Assembly: GCA_945870855.1 (NCBI GenBank)
Contig: CAMBTP010000005.1
Coordinates: 1 to 64,000 of the forward strand
Length of the DNA stretch: 64,000 bases
Source: Prosthecobacter debontii
GTDB lineage: Bacteria; Verrucomicrobiota; Verrucomicrobiia; Verrucomicrobiales; Akkermansiaceae
Reading direction: 5' to 3'
Part shown: piece by piece, positions 40,640 to 51,712 of the stretch
How the letters are laid out: each line of letters starts with the position of its first letter
Numbering within the stretch: the stretch's first letter is position 1
The notes under the pieces: model-generated
Database searches by the model: none
What the model saw: the letters and a program-made list of their open reading frames with translations, nothing else
What the model was told of the DNA's origin: nothing
Made by a program: the position numbers and the translations under genes

Positions 40640-41416
40640 TTAGATGCCCCAGAACCTCATCCCGTTCTGCTCAATCCGCCCGAGCATCCCCTCCTGCGTC
40701 GCCCGCTCGAACGCCTCCGCGATGCTCCGTAGATTCGCCGGGTGGTTCACGCCCTCGCCAAGCGGAAATTTCACGAAATCCTCTGGCGGGATCATCTCGG
40801 GTGCGTCGGTTTCTAACAGAATGAGGTCTGCGGGGAGTTTCTGAAAAACCTCCAGCACTTTAACTTTGCGCGGATGCAGGAAATGCCCTGAAAAGGAAAA
40901 CCACGCGCCCTTTTTCGCCAATCGCTCCGCCACCTCGATGGAGCCGCCGAAGGAATGCATGAGAAATTTTTCTGGCCAAGCCGCCGCCTGATCCATCGCC
41001 GCGAAAAGCTCCTCCCATGCTTTTAGGCAATGCACCGTCATCGCCCGCCCCAGTTCCGCCGCGATCTCCGCCTGTTTTATGAAAATGGGTAACTGCAACT
41101 CCATCCTCGGCGATTCCACCCAGCCGTCCACGCCCACCTCACCCACGCTCGCCTTGGGATTGGACAACAGCCTCTCACGCAACCTTTCCTCCCAGCCCTC
41201 CGCCGCCGTTTCCGCATACCATGGATGAATCCCGTATGCCGGAAACACATAGCCCGGAAACTCCCGCGCCAAGGCCGCCACCGCCTCCCAATCGTCCTCC
41301 CGCGTCGCGTTCGCCACGCAGCCAGCAATCCCCGCCGCCCGCATCTCCGCGATCAGTTCCGGCGGATTTCTCCCAAACTTCGAGCTCTGCACATGGTTAT
41401 GTGAATCAAACAACAC
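40640..41416 (-). CDS. TatD family metal-dependent hydrolase
   Basis: MLFDSHNHVQSSKFG, AYGIHPWYAE, VGEVGVDGW, LLETDAPEM. Confidence 0.93.
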   Translation of the reverse strand: MLFDSHNHVQSSKFGRNPPELIAEMRAAGIAGCVANATREDDWEAVAALAREFPGYVFPAYGIHPWYAETAAEGWEERLRERLLSNPKASVGEVGVDGWVESPRMELQLPIFIKQAEIAAELGRAMTVHCLKAWEELFAAMDQAAAWPEKFLMHSFGGSIEVAERLAKKGAWFSFSGHFLHPRKVKVLEVFQKLPADLILLETDAPEMIPPEDFVKFPLGEGVNHPANLRSIAEAFERATQEGMLGRIEQNGMRFWGI

Positions 41417-41578
41417 GCCGCGACCCTACCTTTTCCGCAGCCGGTTTCCACCCCTCTTCGTTGAGGTTTAAATTTTAAAGTTTAAGGTTTTCCCCGCCCG
41501 ATTCCCGCGCTTGCTTCCCCCGCATCTCCAGTGTATCCACCCTCCCCTCAGCCCTCGTAGGGCATTTCCCCATTTCTC

Positions 41579-44500
41579 ATGATCAAGTGGATTCTCCAAA
41601 AAATCGTCGGCAGCAAGAACCAGCGTGAACTGCGCCGTATCCGCCCGACCGTAGGCCGTATCATAGAAATCGAGGAGGCCTTGCAGCGCGAGCCTGAGGA
41701 AAAGCTCCGTGAACTCACCGCGAAATGGCAAGCCCATCTCGCCCGCTACCACGATCTAATCACGCCTGCGAAACCCGTGATCGCCCGCATGTCGGAGGAG
41801 GAACTTTCCGCTACCGCCGCCGCTCTTGATGCGCGTTTCAAGACGATGCGCGACGAGTTCCCCTCCCTACCCGCCGCGATCCGCGCGACCCCCGAAGCCA
41901 TCGAGGAAGCCAAAGCCGCTTTCCACGAGATCGAGCCTGCCTTCCAAAAAGCACGTGCTAACTACCTTGAGCAGATCCTTCCCGAGGCCTACGCCGTCGT
42001 GAAAAACGCGGCCCGCCGGATGTGCGGCACCATCATTCAGGTAAGCGATCACCCGCTCGAGTGGCAGATGATCCATTTCGATGTCCAACTCGTCGGCGGC
42101 ACTGCCCTGCATCGCGGCATGATCGCGGAGATGCAGACCGGCGAGGGAAAAACTCTCGTCGCCACCCTGCCCGTTTACCTCAACGCCCTCACCGGCCTCG
42201 GCGTCCACGTCGTCACGGTCAACGACTACCTCGCCAAGCGCGACTCCGACTGGATGGGATCCCTTTTCCGTTACCTCGGCCTCACCGTCGGCTGCATCCA
42301 GAACCAGATGGCACCATGGGATCGCCGCGAGCAATACGCCTGCGACATCACCTACGGCACCAACGCCGAGTTCGGCTTCGACTACCTCCGCGACAACGGC
42401 ATGGCCTCCTCCCGCGAAGACCAAGTCCAGCACGGCCACTACTTCGCGATCATCGATGAGGTGGACTCCATCCTCATCGACGAGGCGCGCACGCCCTTGA
42501 TCATTTCCGGCCCCACCGCCCTATCGACACACCAGTTCGATAAATACCGCACCTCCATCGACACGCTTGTTAAAAAGCAGACCCAGCTTTGCAACGACCT
42601 CGCCGCCGAGGCGAAGAAGCTCGCCGACGCCGGCGATATGGACGGCGCCGGTCGCTTGCTTTTCAAAATCAAGCTCGGCCAACCCCGCAACCGCATGCTG
42701 ATGCGTTTCATGGAGGAGCCAGAAAACCGCCGCCTCATCGAGAAATCCGAACTCTCCTTCTACCAAGACGCTCAGAAAAAGGAACTCTTCGAACTCAAGG
42801 AAGAGCTCTATTTCGTCATCGACGAGAAAGGCAACGATGCCGACCTCATGGAAATCGGGCGCGAGTTTCTCTCCCCCGGCGATCCGGAATCCTTCACGCT
42901 CCCCGACCTCGGCAGCGTTTTCGCCGACATCGATACGAACCTCGAGCTCAGCCCCGAGGCAAAGATCGCCGCCAAGGAAGAAGCCCAGGATCGCATGAGC
43001 GTCCAGGCCGAGAAAATCCACAATATCTCCCAGCTCCTTAAAGCCTACTGCGTATATGAAAAGGACGTTCAGTATGTCGTCAAAGAAGGCAAGGTCATCA
43101 TCGTCGATGACAACACCGGACGCGAAATGCCAGGCCGCCGTTGGTCGGACGGACTCCACCAAGCCGTGGAAGCAAAAGAAGGCGTTGCCATCGAAAAGGA
43201 GACCCAGACCTTCGCCACGATCACGATCCAGAACTACTTCCGCCTCTACGAAAAACTCGCAGGCATGACCGGCACCGCCGAAACGGAAGCCGCCGAGTTT
43301 CACGATATCTACCGCCTCGACGTCCTTCCGATCCCGACGAACACCTCCAACGTCCGCGTCGATGAAAACGACCAAGTTTTCAAAACCCGCCGCGAGAAGT
43401 TCAACGCAGTGATCGCGAAAATCGAAGAAGCCCACGGCAAAGGCCAGCCGGTCCTTTGCGGCACCGCCTCCGTCGAGGCCTCGCAGACTCTCGCCCGGAT
43501 GTTGCAGCGCGCCAAAATCCCGCACTCCGTCCTAAACGCGAAATTCCACGAACAGGAAGCGGAAATCATTTCCCAAGCCGGCCAGCCCGGTGCCGTCACC
43601 GTCTCCACCAACATGGCGGGCCGCGGAACTGATATCAAACTCGGCAAAGGCGTGCCGGAAGTCGGCGGTCTTTTCGTTATCGGCACGGAGCGCTACGAGT
43701 CCCGCCGCGTGGATCGCCAGCTCCGTGGCCGTTGCGCCCGCCAAGGCGATCCCGGCCGCTCACAGTTCTTCATCTCCTTCGAAGACGATCTCATGCGGAA
43801 CTTCGCCGCCGCCGACCGCATGACGGCGATGATGGAGCGCTTCGGTATGAAAGATGGTGAAGCTCTCGAACACTCGTGGCTCAACCGCTCTGTCGAGACC
43901 GCACAGAAACGCGTCGAGCAGCGCAACTACACCTGGCGCAAGCGCGTCCTCGATTTCGATGACGTGATGAACAAGCAGCGCGAGGTTGTTTACGGCTATC
44001 GCAACGAGGTTCTCAGCACCGAAACCCCGCGCGACCTCGTAATCGAAATCATCGAGGAAACCATCCCCGCGAAGGTCAGCGAATACCTTGAAGATTTCGA
44101 CAAGAACGCACCCAACTACACGGAATTGCTCGGCTGGATCAACACGAACCTCCCCATCAGCGTCAAAGCCGAGGATCTCGAAGAAAACTACAGCGAAGAG
44201 AAAATCTCCGCCTACCTCGTCGATAAAGTGAAGGAAATCTACGAGATCAAAGTCGGCGGACTACCCTATGAAGTCCTCGATCAGGAGGAGCGCCGCATGG
44301 TTCTAGTTGCCATCGACAAACTATGGCAAGCGCACCTCTACAACATGGATGCGCTCCGCGAAGGAGTTAGCCTCCGCGCGCAGGGTCAGAAGGATCCACT
44401 CATCGAGTATAAGAACGAGGCCTACAATCTCTTCGTCACCCTGATGGACTCCATCAAGCAAGAGGCATTGGCGAACCTCTTTCGCTCCGCTTCGAACCTT

Positions 44501-44764
44501 GAGGATTTCCTCCGCCAGCTCCACAGTCAGCCCCGCCAGCTGCAGGGTGGTGAGTCCGCTCTCACCGGCGACAACATGGCATCCTCCGGCAGTTCCGCGC
44601 ATATCAATACCTCGAAACTCGACTCCACCGAGGAAACCCCCGGCCTCAAACTCAATCTCCCGAAACGCAAGCCGAGCTTCGCCATCGAAACCGCCGGCCG
44701 CAACGCCCCCTGCCCCTGCGGCTCCGGGAAAAAATACAAGCAGTGCTGCGGGAAAGAGGGTTGA
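41579..44764 (+). CDS. secA: Preprotein translocase subunit SecA
   Basis: 1061 aa; EMQTGEGKTLVATLPVYLNAL, IIDEVDSILIDEARTPLIISG, TNMAGRGTDIKLG, C-terminal NAPCPCGSGKKYKQCCG. Confidence 0.98.
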   Translation: MIKWILQKIVGSKNQRELRRIRPTVGRIIEIEEALQREPEEKLRELTAKWQAHLARYHDLITPAKPVIARMSEEELSATAAALDARFKTMRDEFPSLPAAIRATPEAIEEAKAAFHEIEPAFQKARANYLEQILPEAYAVVKNAARRMCGTIIQVSDHPLEWQMIHFDVQLVGGTALHRGMIAEMQTGEGKTLVATLPVYLNALTGLGVHVVTVNDYLAKRDSDWMGSLFRYLGLTVGCIQNQMAPWDRREQYACDITYGTNAEFGFDYLRDNGMASSREDQVQHGHYFAIIDEVDSILIDEARTPLIISGPTALSTHQFDKYRTSIDTLVKKQTQLCNDLAAEAKKLADAGDMDGAGRLLFKIKLGQPRNRMLMRFMEEPENRRLIEKSELSFYQDAQKKELFELKEELYFVIDEKGNDADLMEIGREFLSPGDPESFTLPDLGSVFADIDTNLELSPEAKIAAKEEAQDRMSVQAEKIHNISQLLKAYCVYEKDVQYVVKEGKVIIVDDNTGREMPGRRWSDGLHQAVEAKEGVAIEKETQTFATITIQNYFRLYEKLAGMTGTAETEAAEFHDIYRLDVLPIPTNTSNVRVDENDQVFKTRREKFNAVIAKIEEAHGKGQPVLCGTASVEASQTLARMLQRAKIPHSVLNAKFHEQEAEIISQAGQPGAVTVSTNMAGRGTDIKLGKGVPEVGGLFVIGTERYESRRVDRQLRGRCARQGDPGRSQFFISFEDDLMRNFAAADRMTAMMERFGMKDGEALEHSWLNRSVETAQKRVEQRNYTWRKRVLDFDDVMNKQREVVYGYRNEVLSTETPRDLVIEIIEETIPAKVSEYLEDFDKNAPNYTELLGWINTNLPISVKAEDLEENYSEEKISAYLVDKVKEIYEIKVGGLPYEVLDQEERRMVLVAIDKLWQAHLYNMDALREGVSLRAQGQKDPLIEYKNEAYNLFVTLMDSIKQEALANLFRSASNLEDFLRQLHSQPRQLQGGESALTGDNMASSGSSAHINTSKLDSTEETPGLKLNLPKRKPSFAIETAGRNAPCPCGSGKKYKQCCGKEG

Positions 44765-44800
44765 GCAGAGCGCCTCGGTAGGGTCATTTTGCAGAGTGCA

Positions 44801-44951
44801 GGTAGGGTCATTTTGCCAAAATGACCCACGCTGCGCTTGTCAGCACGGTGATGGGAGGAGAGCTCCGCAACAACGCCGCGAGGGGGTGAGACACGGATTC
44901 CAGATGAGGTTGTGCGCACAGGGTGGGTCGTTTTGTCAAAACGACCCTACC
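44801..44951 (+). repeat. R1 dual-hairpin repeat, copy 3
   Basis: ggtagggtcattttgccaaaatgacccacg...gtgggtcgttttgtcaaaacgaccctacc; preceded by a partial duplicate of its own left hairpin half at ~44778-44793. Confidence 0.95.
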
Positions 44952-45099
44952 ATTCACCCGCATCGATTTCGTAGAATAGCCGGCACGGGATGGAGGAACT
45001 TCCCGCCCGCTGCGTCCGCTGCGGTAGCGCGCACCCTGCTGCCAGCCGCTGGGCAGCGAGGGCGCAGCCCAGAACACGCGAGGGCGCGTGTGCTCCCCC

Positions 45100-46152
45100 T
45101 TACTTCTTCTTTTTCTCCTTCGCGGCATCGAGGGCTTCCTTGACCTTGGCTTCGAGGGACTCGTAGATGGCGGGATCTGCCTTGAGGACTTCCTTGGCGG
45201 CGTCGCGGCCTTGGGCGAGTTGGTTGCCGTCGTAGGAGAACCAGGAGCCGCGTTTCTGTATGATCTCCATTTCGAGAGCGAGATCGAGTAGCGAGCCGGT
45301 CGAGGAAATGCCCTCGTCATACATGATGTCGAACTCGGCCTCAGTGAACGGCGGGGCGACCTTATTTTTCACGATCTTGATCTTAGTGCGGCTGCCAATG
45401 ACGGTGCCGTCGGTGGCCTTGATCGCACCGATACGGCGGATATCGACGCGGACGGAGGAGAAGAACTTGAGCGCGCGGCCGCCGGGGGTGGTTTCCGGGC
45501 TACCGAACATGACGCCGATTTTTTCGCGGATCTGGTTGGTGAAAATACAGACGGTCTTGGCCTTGGAGATGAAGGAGGTAAGTTTCCGCATCGCGGCGCT
45601 CATCAGACGCGCCTGCGCGCCGACGGTGGAGTCTCCGATCTCGCCGTCGAGCTCTTGTTTGGTGACGAGGGCGGCAACGGAGTCGAGCACGATGACATCG
45701 ATCGCGTTCGAGCGGACGAGCGCCTCGCAGATTTGGAGGGCTTCCTCACCGGATGACGGCTGGGAAATGAGGAGGTCGTCGAGGTTCACGCCGAGCTTAC
45801 GGGCGTATTGAGGATCGAGAGCATGCTCAACATCAATGAAGGCGGCAAGGCCGCCGCGTTTCTGTGCCTGCGCGATGGCGGTGAGGGTCAGGGTGGTTTT
45901 ACCCGAGGATTCAGGGCCGAAGACTTCCACGATGCGTCCGCGTGGGAAGCCGCCAACGCCGAGCGCACGGTCGATCAGGAGGTTTCCTGTCGGGATTACT
46001 TCCACATCCATCCGATGCGCGTCTCCCATCCGCATGATCGCGGATTCACCGAATTCCTTTTGGATCTGGGAGATTGCGAGATCGAGGTTCCTTTTACGTG
46101 CGTCTTGGAGTTTGTCCGACGCCATAACTTCTGCTGCTGTTTTTGTAGCCAT
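45100..46152 (-). CDS. recA: Recombinase A
   Basis: [89 protein letters not shown]. Confidence 0.98.
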   Translation of the reverse strand: MATKTAAEVMASDKLQDARKRNLDLAISQIQKEFGESAIMRMGDAHRMDVEVIPTGNLLIDRALGVGGFPRGRIVEVFGPESSGKTTLTLTAIAQAQKRGGLAAFIDVEHALDPQYARKLGVNLDDLLISQPSSGEEALQICEALVRSNAIDVIVLDSVAALVTKQELDGEIGDSTVGAQARLMSAAMRKLTSFISKAKTVCIFTNQIREKIGVMFGSPETTPGGRALKFFSSVRVDIRRIGAIKATDGTVIGSRTKIKIVKNKVAPPFTEAEFDIMYDEGISSTGSLLDLALEMEIIQKRGSWFSYDGNQLAQGRDAAKEVLKADPAIYESLEAKVKEALDAAKEKKKK

Positions 46153-46196
46153 GCGCGATGAATGCACAGGCTATGATCCGGAATCAAGAAAAAAGA

Positions 46197-46210
46197 TGTT
46201 CACTGGAACA
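46197..46210. promoter_or_regulatory. Putative LexA (SOS) box upstream of recA
   Basis: TGTTCactgGAACA, a perfect palindrome TGTTC-N4-GAACA, ~45 bp upstream of the recA start. Confidence 0.75.
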
Positions 46211-46287
46211 AAAAAGTAAGTTTTCCCTTTGTGGTGGCCGATTGTATCCGCTGAGCCCAAGGAGACGAGGGGCGGCATGGCGGATGC

Positions 46288-46643
46288 TATACCATTTGCC
46301 AAAAGTTCGTGCGCATATCCATGCCGCCGGAGGCTTTTGACTGCTGCGGTTCTCATCCGCAGCTTTTTGGGTTCGTGATGGAAATACGAAGTAAGCTGGG
46401 AGCAACCTGTCCGAATGGGAAGATTTTTGAACCGCCAAGGCGCAAAGACGCTAAGCTGGGGTTGTGATGGTTAAGTTTTGAAAATGGTTAAAAATAGGGT
46501 GCATTGGCTTTGCGCCTTCGCGTCTTTGCGGTTCAACCCTTCTTTACCCCAGGTTTTCGATGCTCAAGACTACGGGACTGGGGTTAGGGGGAAGATTTTG
46601 AACCGCCAAGGAAGAGAAGTTCGCCAAGGAGGAATTGTTTTTT
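46288..46643 (+). repeat. R2+R4 composite repeat block
   Basis: tataccatttgccaaaagttcgtgcgc... then gaaccgccaaggcgcaaagacgctaagctggggttgtgatgg...; the reverse complement of this arrangement recurs at 62128-62496. Confidence 0.88.
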
Positions 46644-46734
46644 GCATTCTTCACTTTTCTTACTTGGCGCTCTTGGCGGTGAAATTCTCCATATAGCTGG
46701 ATTTTTACTCCCTAGCTTGATCGCCCTAGCAGAT

Positions 46735-46885
46735 GGTAGGGTCGTTTTGACAAAACGACCCACCCTGTGCGTCCAACAACATCTCAAACCAGCTCTCACC
46801 CTTTCGCGGCGTATATGCGGAGCTTTCCTCCCCATCACCGTGCTAACACACGCTGCGTGGGTCATTTTATCAAAATGACCCTACC
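46735..46885 (-). repeat. R1 dual-hairpin repeat, copy 4
   Basis: ggtagggtcgttttgacaaaacgacccaccctgtgcg...gtgggtcattttatcaaaatgaccctacc (reverse orientation). Confidence 0.95.
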
Positions 46886-47064
46886 TTGAAACACAAACTC
46901 TTCTCCGCGTTCCCTCTGCGACCTCTGCTTTGCGGTGAAAATCTTCATTCGGACTGCGGCTTTGAGGTGAGAGCTGTGAATGAAGAATCACAGCAGTCCA
47001 GAGCCTACGGCGCACTCTACTTTGTTGTCACATTTTTGCGCACGAACTTTTGGTAAACGGTATA
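46886..47064 (-). repeat. R2 repeat, reverse orientation, adjacent to R1 copy 4
   Basis: ...gaatcacagcagtccagagcctacggcgcactctactttgttgtcacatttttgcgcacgaacttttggtaaacggtata mirrors 20881-21033 and 54361-54539. Confidence 0.85.
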
Positions 47065-47258
47065 TCCGCCGCCACGGGGAAAAAGCGAAGGCGCGGATCC
47101 GTTACCAGATCCACGCCTTACATTTCCTTGCTGTCTCAGAGTGCTTGAACTTTCCCCCCGGAAGATTCAAGCAATCGAGCTCTCGCAGAGGACAGGGGAC
47201 ATCTTTATATTTTATTGATCTCTGTAAACAATAAACTTTTGTTTATTTTAAGCTTTTT

Positions 47259-47750
47259 TCAGAGCGAGCCTAGAACGGCCTTCAGCGCCTCGAAATCCGG
47301 AAGATCCTTCGGGTGCTCCTTGACGTCGGCGAAGCGGACGAGGCCAGCCTTGTCGATCACGAAGGCGGAGCGCTTCGGCACGCCACCCATGATGAGGTTC
47401 GCCTCGGGAAGGAACTGCTCGTAGGCGACGCCATAGGCTTTGGCGGCGGTGTGTTCGTAATCGCTAAGAAGCGGGACAGTAATGCCTTCCTTCTCGGCCC
47501 ATGCGGCCTGGGCGAAGGGGTTATCGCCGGAGATCGCGAAGACCTTGGCATCGAGATCTTCATAGGCGCTGATGCCGGAGGAAACGTCGCAAAGCTCGGT
47601 GGTGCAAACGCCGGTGAAGGCCATCGGCACGAAGAGGAGGACGATGTTGGATTTGCCGATCTGCTCGGACAGGGTCACGAGTTGGGGGCCGTCGGAGGTT
47701 TTGGTAACGAGTGTGAAGTCGGGGGCTTTGTCGCCTGCTTGAATGGACAT
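47259..47750 (-). CDS. Peroxiredoxin (AhpC/TSA)
   Basis: MSIQAGDKAPDFTLVTKTSDGPQLVTLSEQIGKSNIVLLFVPMAFTGVCTTELCDV. Confidence 0.94.
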   Translation of the reverse strand: MSIQAGDKAPDFTLVTKTSDGPQLVTLSEQIGKSNIVLLFVPMAFTGVCTTELCDVSSGISAYEDLDAKVFAISGDNPFAQAAWAEKEGITVPLLSDYEHTAAKAYGVAYEQFLPEANLIMGGVPKRSAFVIDKAGLVRFADVKEHPKDLPDFEALKAVLGSL

Positions 47751-47817
47751 GGTCTGTTGGTGGTTGGTTGTTTGTTTTCGGGAAACGGAGCGCAGTTTAG
47801 CCGCGAGATTCACGGGG

Positions 47818-48525
47818 TCAATCCTTCGCAAACAGCAGAGCCCTTTCCTCATTAGAAACGACGCGCCACTCGCCCTCCGCGAGTTCCTCGGGGAGTTTCA
47901 GGCCACCGATGGAGATGCGTTTCAGGGAAACGACGTGGTTTTCGACCGCTGCGAACATACGGCGCACTTGATGGTAACGTCCTTCATGCAGGGTCACGAG
48001 CGCTTCCATTTCCCCGAGTGCTTTGAAGCCGGCGGGCAGGAGGGGTTTCGTCTCGCTTTCGAGAAGCAACTCGCCGGAGCCGAAAATCTCGCCTTCGTCG
48101 CCACGCAGCGGGCGGGCGAGGATGGTGTGATAGACTTTCAGGCAGGCAGATTTCGGGTGGATTACTTGGTGGAGAAATTTCCCGTCATCGGTCATCAGCA
48201 GCAGGCCGGTGGTGTCCTTGTCGAGGCGACCGACGGAGTTGAGGCCGGGATTGCGTTTGGAAAAGCGGGGTGGGAGGAGGTCGTAGATCGTATCGCCGGG
48301 ATCATCGGTGCTGCACGTGTAGCCATCCGGCTTGTTGATCACGATGACCAGTGGGGCTGAGGGATCGAGTTCCTCGCCGAGCACCCTGACGTTTTCCGCA
48401 CCGGGAAAATCCTTAGCTCCTAGAACTTTCCCGTCCTGATCTGTGACCGCACCGCTCTTAATGAGCTTTTCCGCCTCTTTCCTCGATCCGTAACCGAGAT
48501 TTGCCAATAGTTTGATCAGTTTCAT
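47818..48525 (-). CDS. rsuA: 16S rRNA pseudouridine synthase (RsuA family)
   Basis: S4 domain MKLIKLLANLGYGSRKEAEKLIKSGAV; NSVGRLDKDTTGLLLMTDDG; EGRYHQVRRMFAAV. Confidence 0.93.
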   Translation of the reverse strand: MKLIKLLANLGYGSRKEAEKLIKSGAVTDQDGKVLGAKDFPGAENVRVLGEELDPSAPLVIVINKPDGYTCSTDDPGDTIYDLLPPRFSKRNPGLNSVGRLDKDTTGLLLMTDDGKFLHQVIHPKSACLKVYHTILARPLRGDEGEIFGSGELLLESETKPLLPAGFKALGEMEALVTLHEGRYHQVRRMFAAVENHVVSLKRISIGGLKLPEELAEGEWRVVSNEERALLFAKD

Positions 48526-48647
48526 CTCCGGCGACACTAGCAGGCTGATTAGACTTCGTTACTATTTTATTAGAATCTTGATTCAGGCAAAAGCAGAGGT
48601 ATTATTTAAAAGATAAAAACATGCCGCCGTCCGCGTAAAAGTCCCAG

Positions 48648-51600
48648 TTGAAACTTCACTACCATATACTTGCACTGCTCGCCGTATCTTCACTTTCAAA
48701 AGGTGCCGAGAAGATTTCCTACGCCCGCGAGATCCTGCCGATCCTTTCGGAAAACTGCTTTTACTGCCATGGCCCCGACAAGGAGCACCGCAAGGAAGAT
48801 CTCCGCCTCGATATTCGTGCGGACGCGATCGAGGCCCTCGCATGGGATCCGAAAAACCCGCCTGAATCCGAAGCTCTCATCCGTATTTTTTCAGATGACG
48901 AAGACGAGCTCATGCCGCCACCAGACTCTCACCGCAGCCTCACGAAAAAGCAGAAAGACCTGATCAAGGCATGGGTCGAACAAGGCGCGAAATATGAAAT
49001 CCACTGGGCTTTCGTCACTCCGCCCAAGGAAATCCCCGTCCCAGTGACCGCCGATAAATCATGGGCGAAAACTCCCATCGATTCATTCATTCTCGCCCGT
49101 TTAGAAAAGGAGAAGCTGGTACCTAGCCCACCCGCCGCGCCGGAGCGTTGGTTGCGCCGCATTACCTTCGACCTAACAGGCCTGCCGCCGACCCAAGCGG
49201 AGATCGATGCGTTTCTTAAAGAGCCATCCGCGCGCGAAGCCGTGGTGGATCGCCTGCTCGCCTCGCCGCGCTTCGGCGAGCGCATGGCCATGCCGTGGCT
49301 TGATGTCGCGCGCTACGCGGATTCCTTCGGTTATCAAGCCGATGTCGATATAGAGGCATGGCCTTACCGCGATTGGGTTATTAAAGCCTTCAACGACAAC
49401 CTGCCGCTCGACCAATTCATCACCCAACAACTCGCCGGCGACCTGCTACCAGACGCCACTCGCGATCAGCAACTCGCCACCGCCTTCAACCGCATCCACC
49501 GCAAAACGAACGAAGGCGGCTCGGTGTCCGAGGAGTTCCGTCAAGACGGTATTTCCGACCGCATCCACACCGTCGGCACCGCGTTCATGGCGCTCACCAT
49601 GGAATGTTCGCGCTGCCACGATCACAAATACGATCCGATCACCGCGAAGGATTACTACTCGATGGGCGCTTTCTTCAACAGCATCGACGAGTTCGGCCTG
49701 ATCGGTTACGGAAACGGCATTCTGCCCCAGCCCGCACTTCAGCTCCCTTCGCCCGAACAAGAAGCACAGCTCGCCACCACACTAGGCGGAATCGCTGCCG
49801 CCGAGGCCGCGCATGCCGCGCATCTCGCCGCCGCTGAGCCTGCTTTCCAAGCATGGGTTTCCTCAGCGGAAAAAACTTTCCCGGAAGCCGATCTCGCCAC
49901 CCGCATCACCTTCGATGTCGAAAAGGAAGAAGTCATCCCCAGCCCGGGCGATCTCCACGACGATCACCGCGGCAAAGCCTACCTCTCCAACGGCGACTCG
50001 ACCCTCTCTGTGCCCCATCACGGCATCCAAAACGCGGATCAACCCTTCTCAGTCTCGTTCTGGCTCAAACCCGGCGAGGAATATCCCGAAGCAGTCGTTT
50101 TTGCCAACAGCACCTCGGCGGACGCGCCCTATTCCGGCTACGAGCTTCTCTTGGAAAAAAGCAAACTCCGCTTCACCCTCGCCCGCGAGTTCCCAGGCAA
50201 CGCCGCTTCTATCGCCACCGTCGCCCCCATCCCCACGGGCGCTTGGACACATATCACCGTAACCAACGACGGCTCCCGCAAAGCCGCAGGCCTTAAAATC
50301 TTCCTCAACGGCCAGCTCGCCCAAACCTCTATCGCCGCCGACACCCTCTCCCGCGATTTTGTATGCGGGGGCGATATCGGCTTCGGTGCGCGCTCCCGTT
50401 TCCCGGGTCTGCGCGGCGGCATGGTGGATGAAATCTCCGTCCACACCCGCGCGATCACCACCGCCGAGGTTGCCGCGATCCATTCCGGAAAACCTCTTGC
50501 CGAAATCACCGATCCCGCCCTCCTCCGCGAATACTACCTCTCCGCCATCGATCCCACCGCCCGCGATCTTTCCAACAAACTCTCCGCCGCCCGCGCCGCC
50601 TACCGCAACGTCCAGAACGGAATCCGCGAGATCGTCACCATGCGCGAATCCGCCCAACCCGTCCCCGCCTACATTCTCGCCCGCGGTGATTACACCTTGC
50701 CCACCGACAAAGTGGAGCGCGAAACCCCGGCTTGGCTCCCACCGTTTCCTACCGATCAGCCGCGCAACCGCCTCGGCTTCGCGAAATGGCTGGCCTCACC
50801 GGATCACCCGCTCACCTCCCGAGTCATGATCAACCGCGTTTGGCAGGAAATTTTCGGAGTCGGCATCGTAGAGACCTCGGACAATTTCGGTCTGCAAGGC
50901 GCGCAGCCTTCTCATCCCGAGCTGTTAGATTGGCTCGCCCGCGATCTCATGAACCATGGCTGGGATCACAAGCGCGCCATCAAGCAAATGGTTCTCTCCG
51001 CCACCTACGGCCAGGATTCCAAAGTCTCCCGGGAACTTCGTGATCTCGATCCCGCCAACGCCCTACACGCCCGCGGCCCTGCCCGCCGCCTCACTGCGGA
51101 GCAGATCCGTGATAGCGCCCTCGCCTCCTCCGGCCTGCTTGCGGAAAAGATCGGCGGCCCGCCCGTGAAGCCCTACCAAGCACCCGGCTCCATGTGGAAG
51201 GAAATCAACAATTTCCTCCCCGAATACAAACCCGACGGAGGTGAAGGCCTCTACCGCCGCTCCCTCTATACCTTCTGGCGGCGCACCACCACCCCGCCGA
51301 ACATGACCCTCTTCGACGCCGGCACCCGCGAGGTCTGCACCACCCGCCGCATGCCAACTAACACCCCTCTCCAAGCCCTCGTCATGCTCAACGATCCGCA
51401 GTTCGTGGAAGCCGCCCGCAAGCTTGCCGAGCGTATCATGAAAGAAGGCGGCACCACCGACGAGACCCGCGCGAAATGGGCGTATCGCCACGTGATCGGC
51501 ACCGCGCCCAGCTCCGGGCAGCTCCCGATTCTAACAGAACTCACCTCACAGCAGCGCGGCTTTTTCACCACGAAATCCTCCAACGCCGAAGCCCTCCTCA

Positions 51601-51710
51601 AGGTCGGCGATTCCCCCGCAGATCCTGCCCTCGACAAGACGGAACTCGCCACCTTCACCGCCCTCGCCCAAGTGCTACTCAACCTCGACTCTCACATCAC
51701 CCTCCGCTGA
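48648..51710 (+). CDS. PSD1 / DUF1549-DUF1553 c-type cytochrome protein with LamG-like insert
   Basis: [73 protein letters not shown](R)[26 protein letters not shown] start. Confidence 0.93.
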   Translation: MKLHYHILALLAVSSLSKGAEKISYAREILPILSENCFYCHGPDKEHRKEDLRLDIRADAIEALAWDPKNPPESEALIRIFSDDEDELMPPPDSHRSLTKKQKDLIKAWVEQGAKYEIHWAFVTPPKEIPVPVTADKSWAKTPIDSFILARLEKEKLVPSPPAAPERWLRRITFDLTGLPPTQAEIDAFLKEPSAREAVVDRLLASPRFGERMAMPWLDVARYADSFGYQADVDIEAWPYRDWVIKAFNDNLPLDQFITQQLAGDLLPDATRDQQLATAFNRIHRKTNEGGSVSEEFRQDGISDRIHTVGTAFMALTMECSRCHDHKYDPITAKDYYSMGAFFNSIDEFGLIGYGNGILPQPALQLPSPEQEAQLATTLGGIAAAEAAHAAHLAAAEPAFQAWVSSAEKTFPEADLATRITFDVEKEEVIPSPGDLHDDHRGKAYLSNGDSTLSVPHHGIQNADQPFSVSFWLKPGEEYPEAVVFANSTSADAPYSGYELLLEKSKLRFTLAREFPGNAASIATVAPIPTGAWTHITVTNDGSRKAAGLKIFLNGQLAQTSIAADTLSRDFVCGGDIGFGARSRFPGLRGGMVDEISVHTRAITTAEVAAIHSGKPLAEITDPALLREYYLSAIDPTARDLSNKLSAARAAYRNVQNGIREIVTMRESAQPVPAYILARGDYTLPTDKVERETPAWLPPFPTDQPRNRLGFAKWLASPDHPLTSRVMINRVWQEIFGVGIVETSDNFGLQGAQPSHPELLDWLARDLMNHGWDHKRAIKQMVLSATYGQDSKVSRELRDLDPANALHARGPARRLTAEQIRDSALASSGLLAEKIGGPPVKPYQAPGSMWKEINNFLPEYKPDGGEGLYRRSLYTFWRRTTTPPNMTLFDAGTREVCTTRRMPTNTPLQALVMLNDPQFVEAARKLAERIMKEGGTTDETRAKWAYRHVIGTAPSSGQLPILTELTSQQRGFFTTKSSNAEALLKVGDSPADPALDKTELATFTALAQVLLNLDSHITLR

Positions 51711-51712
51711 TC

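Noticed and set aside
41579-44764. Unusual length of SecA (1061 aa) as a novelty
   Set aside because: Extended SecA with extra sequence around the preprotein-binding region is common in Bacteroidetes/Verrucomicrobia-like lineages; all core motifs are intact.
13185-51540. Recurrent heptamer CTAACAG/CTGTTAG using rare Leu codons (e.g. 13184, 23764, 27517, 30947, 40813, 49173, 50922, 51531), considered as a possible uptake or Chi-like word
   Set aside because: About eight occurrences on both strands is close to what base composition alone predicts for a 7-mer in 64 kb; a genome-wide count with codon-aware background would be needed.
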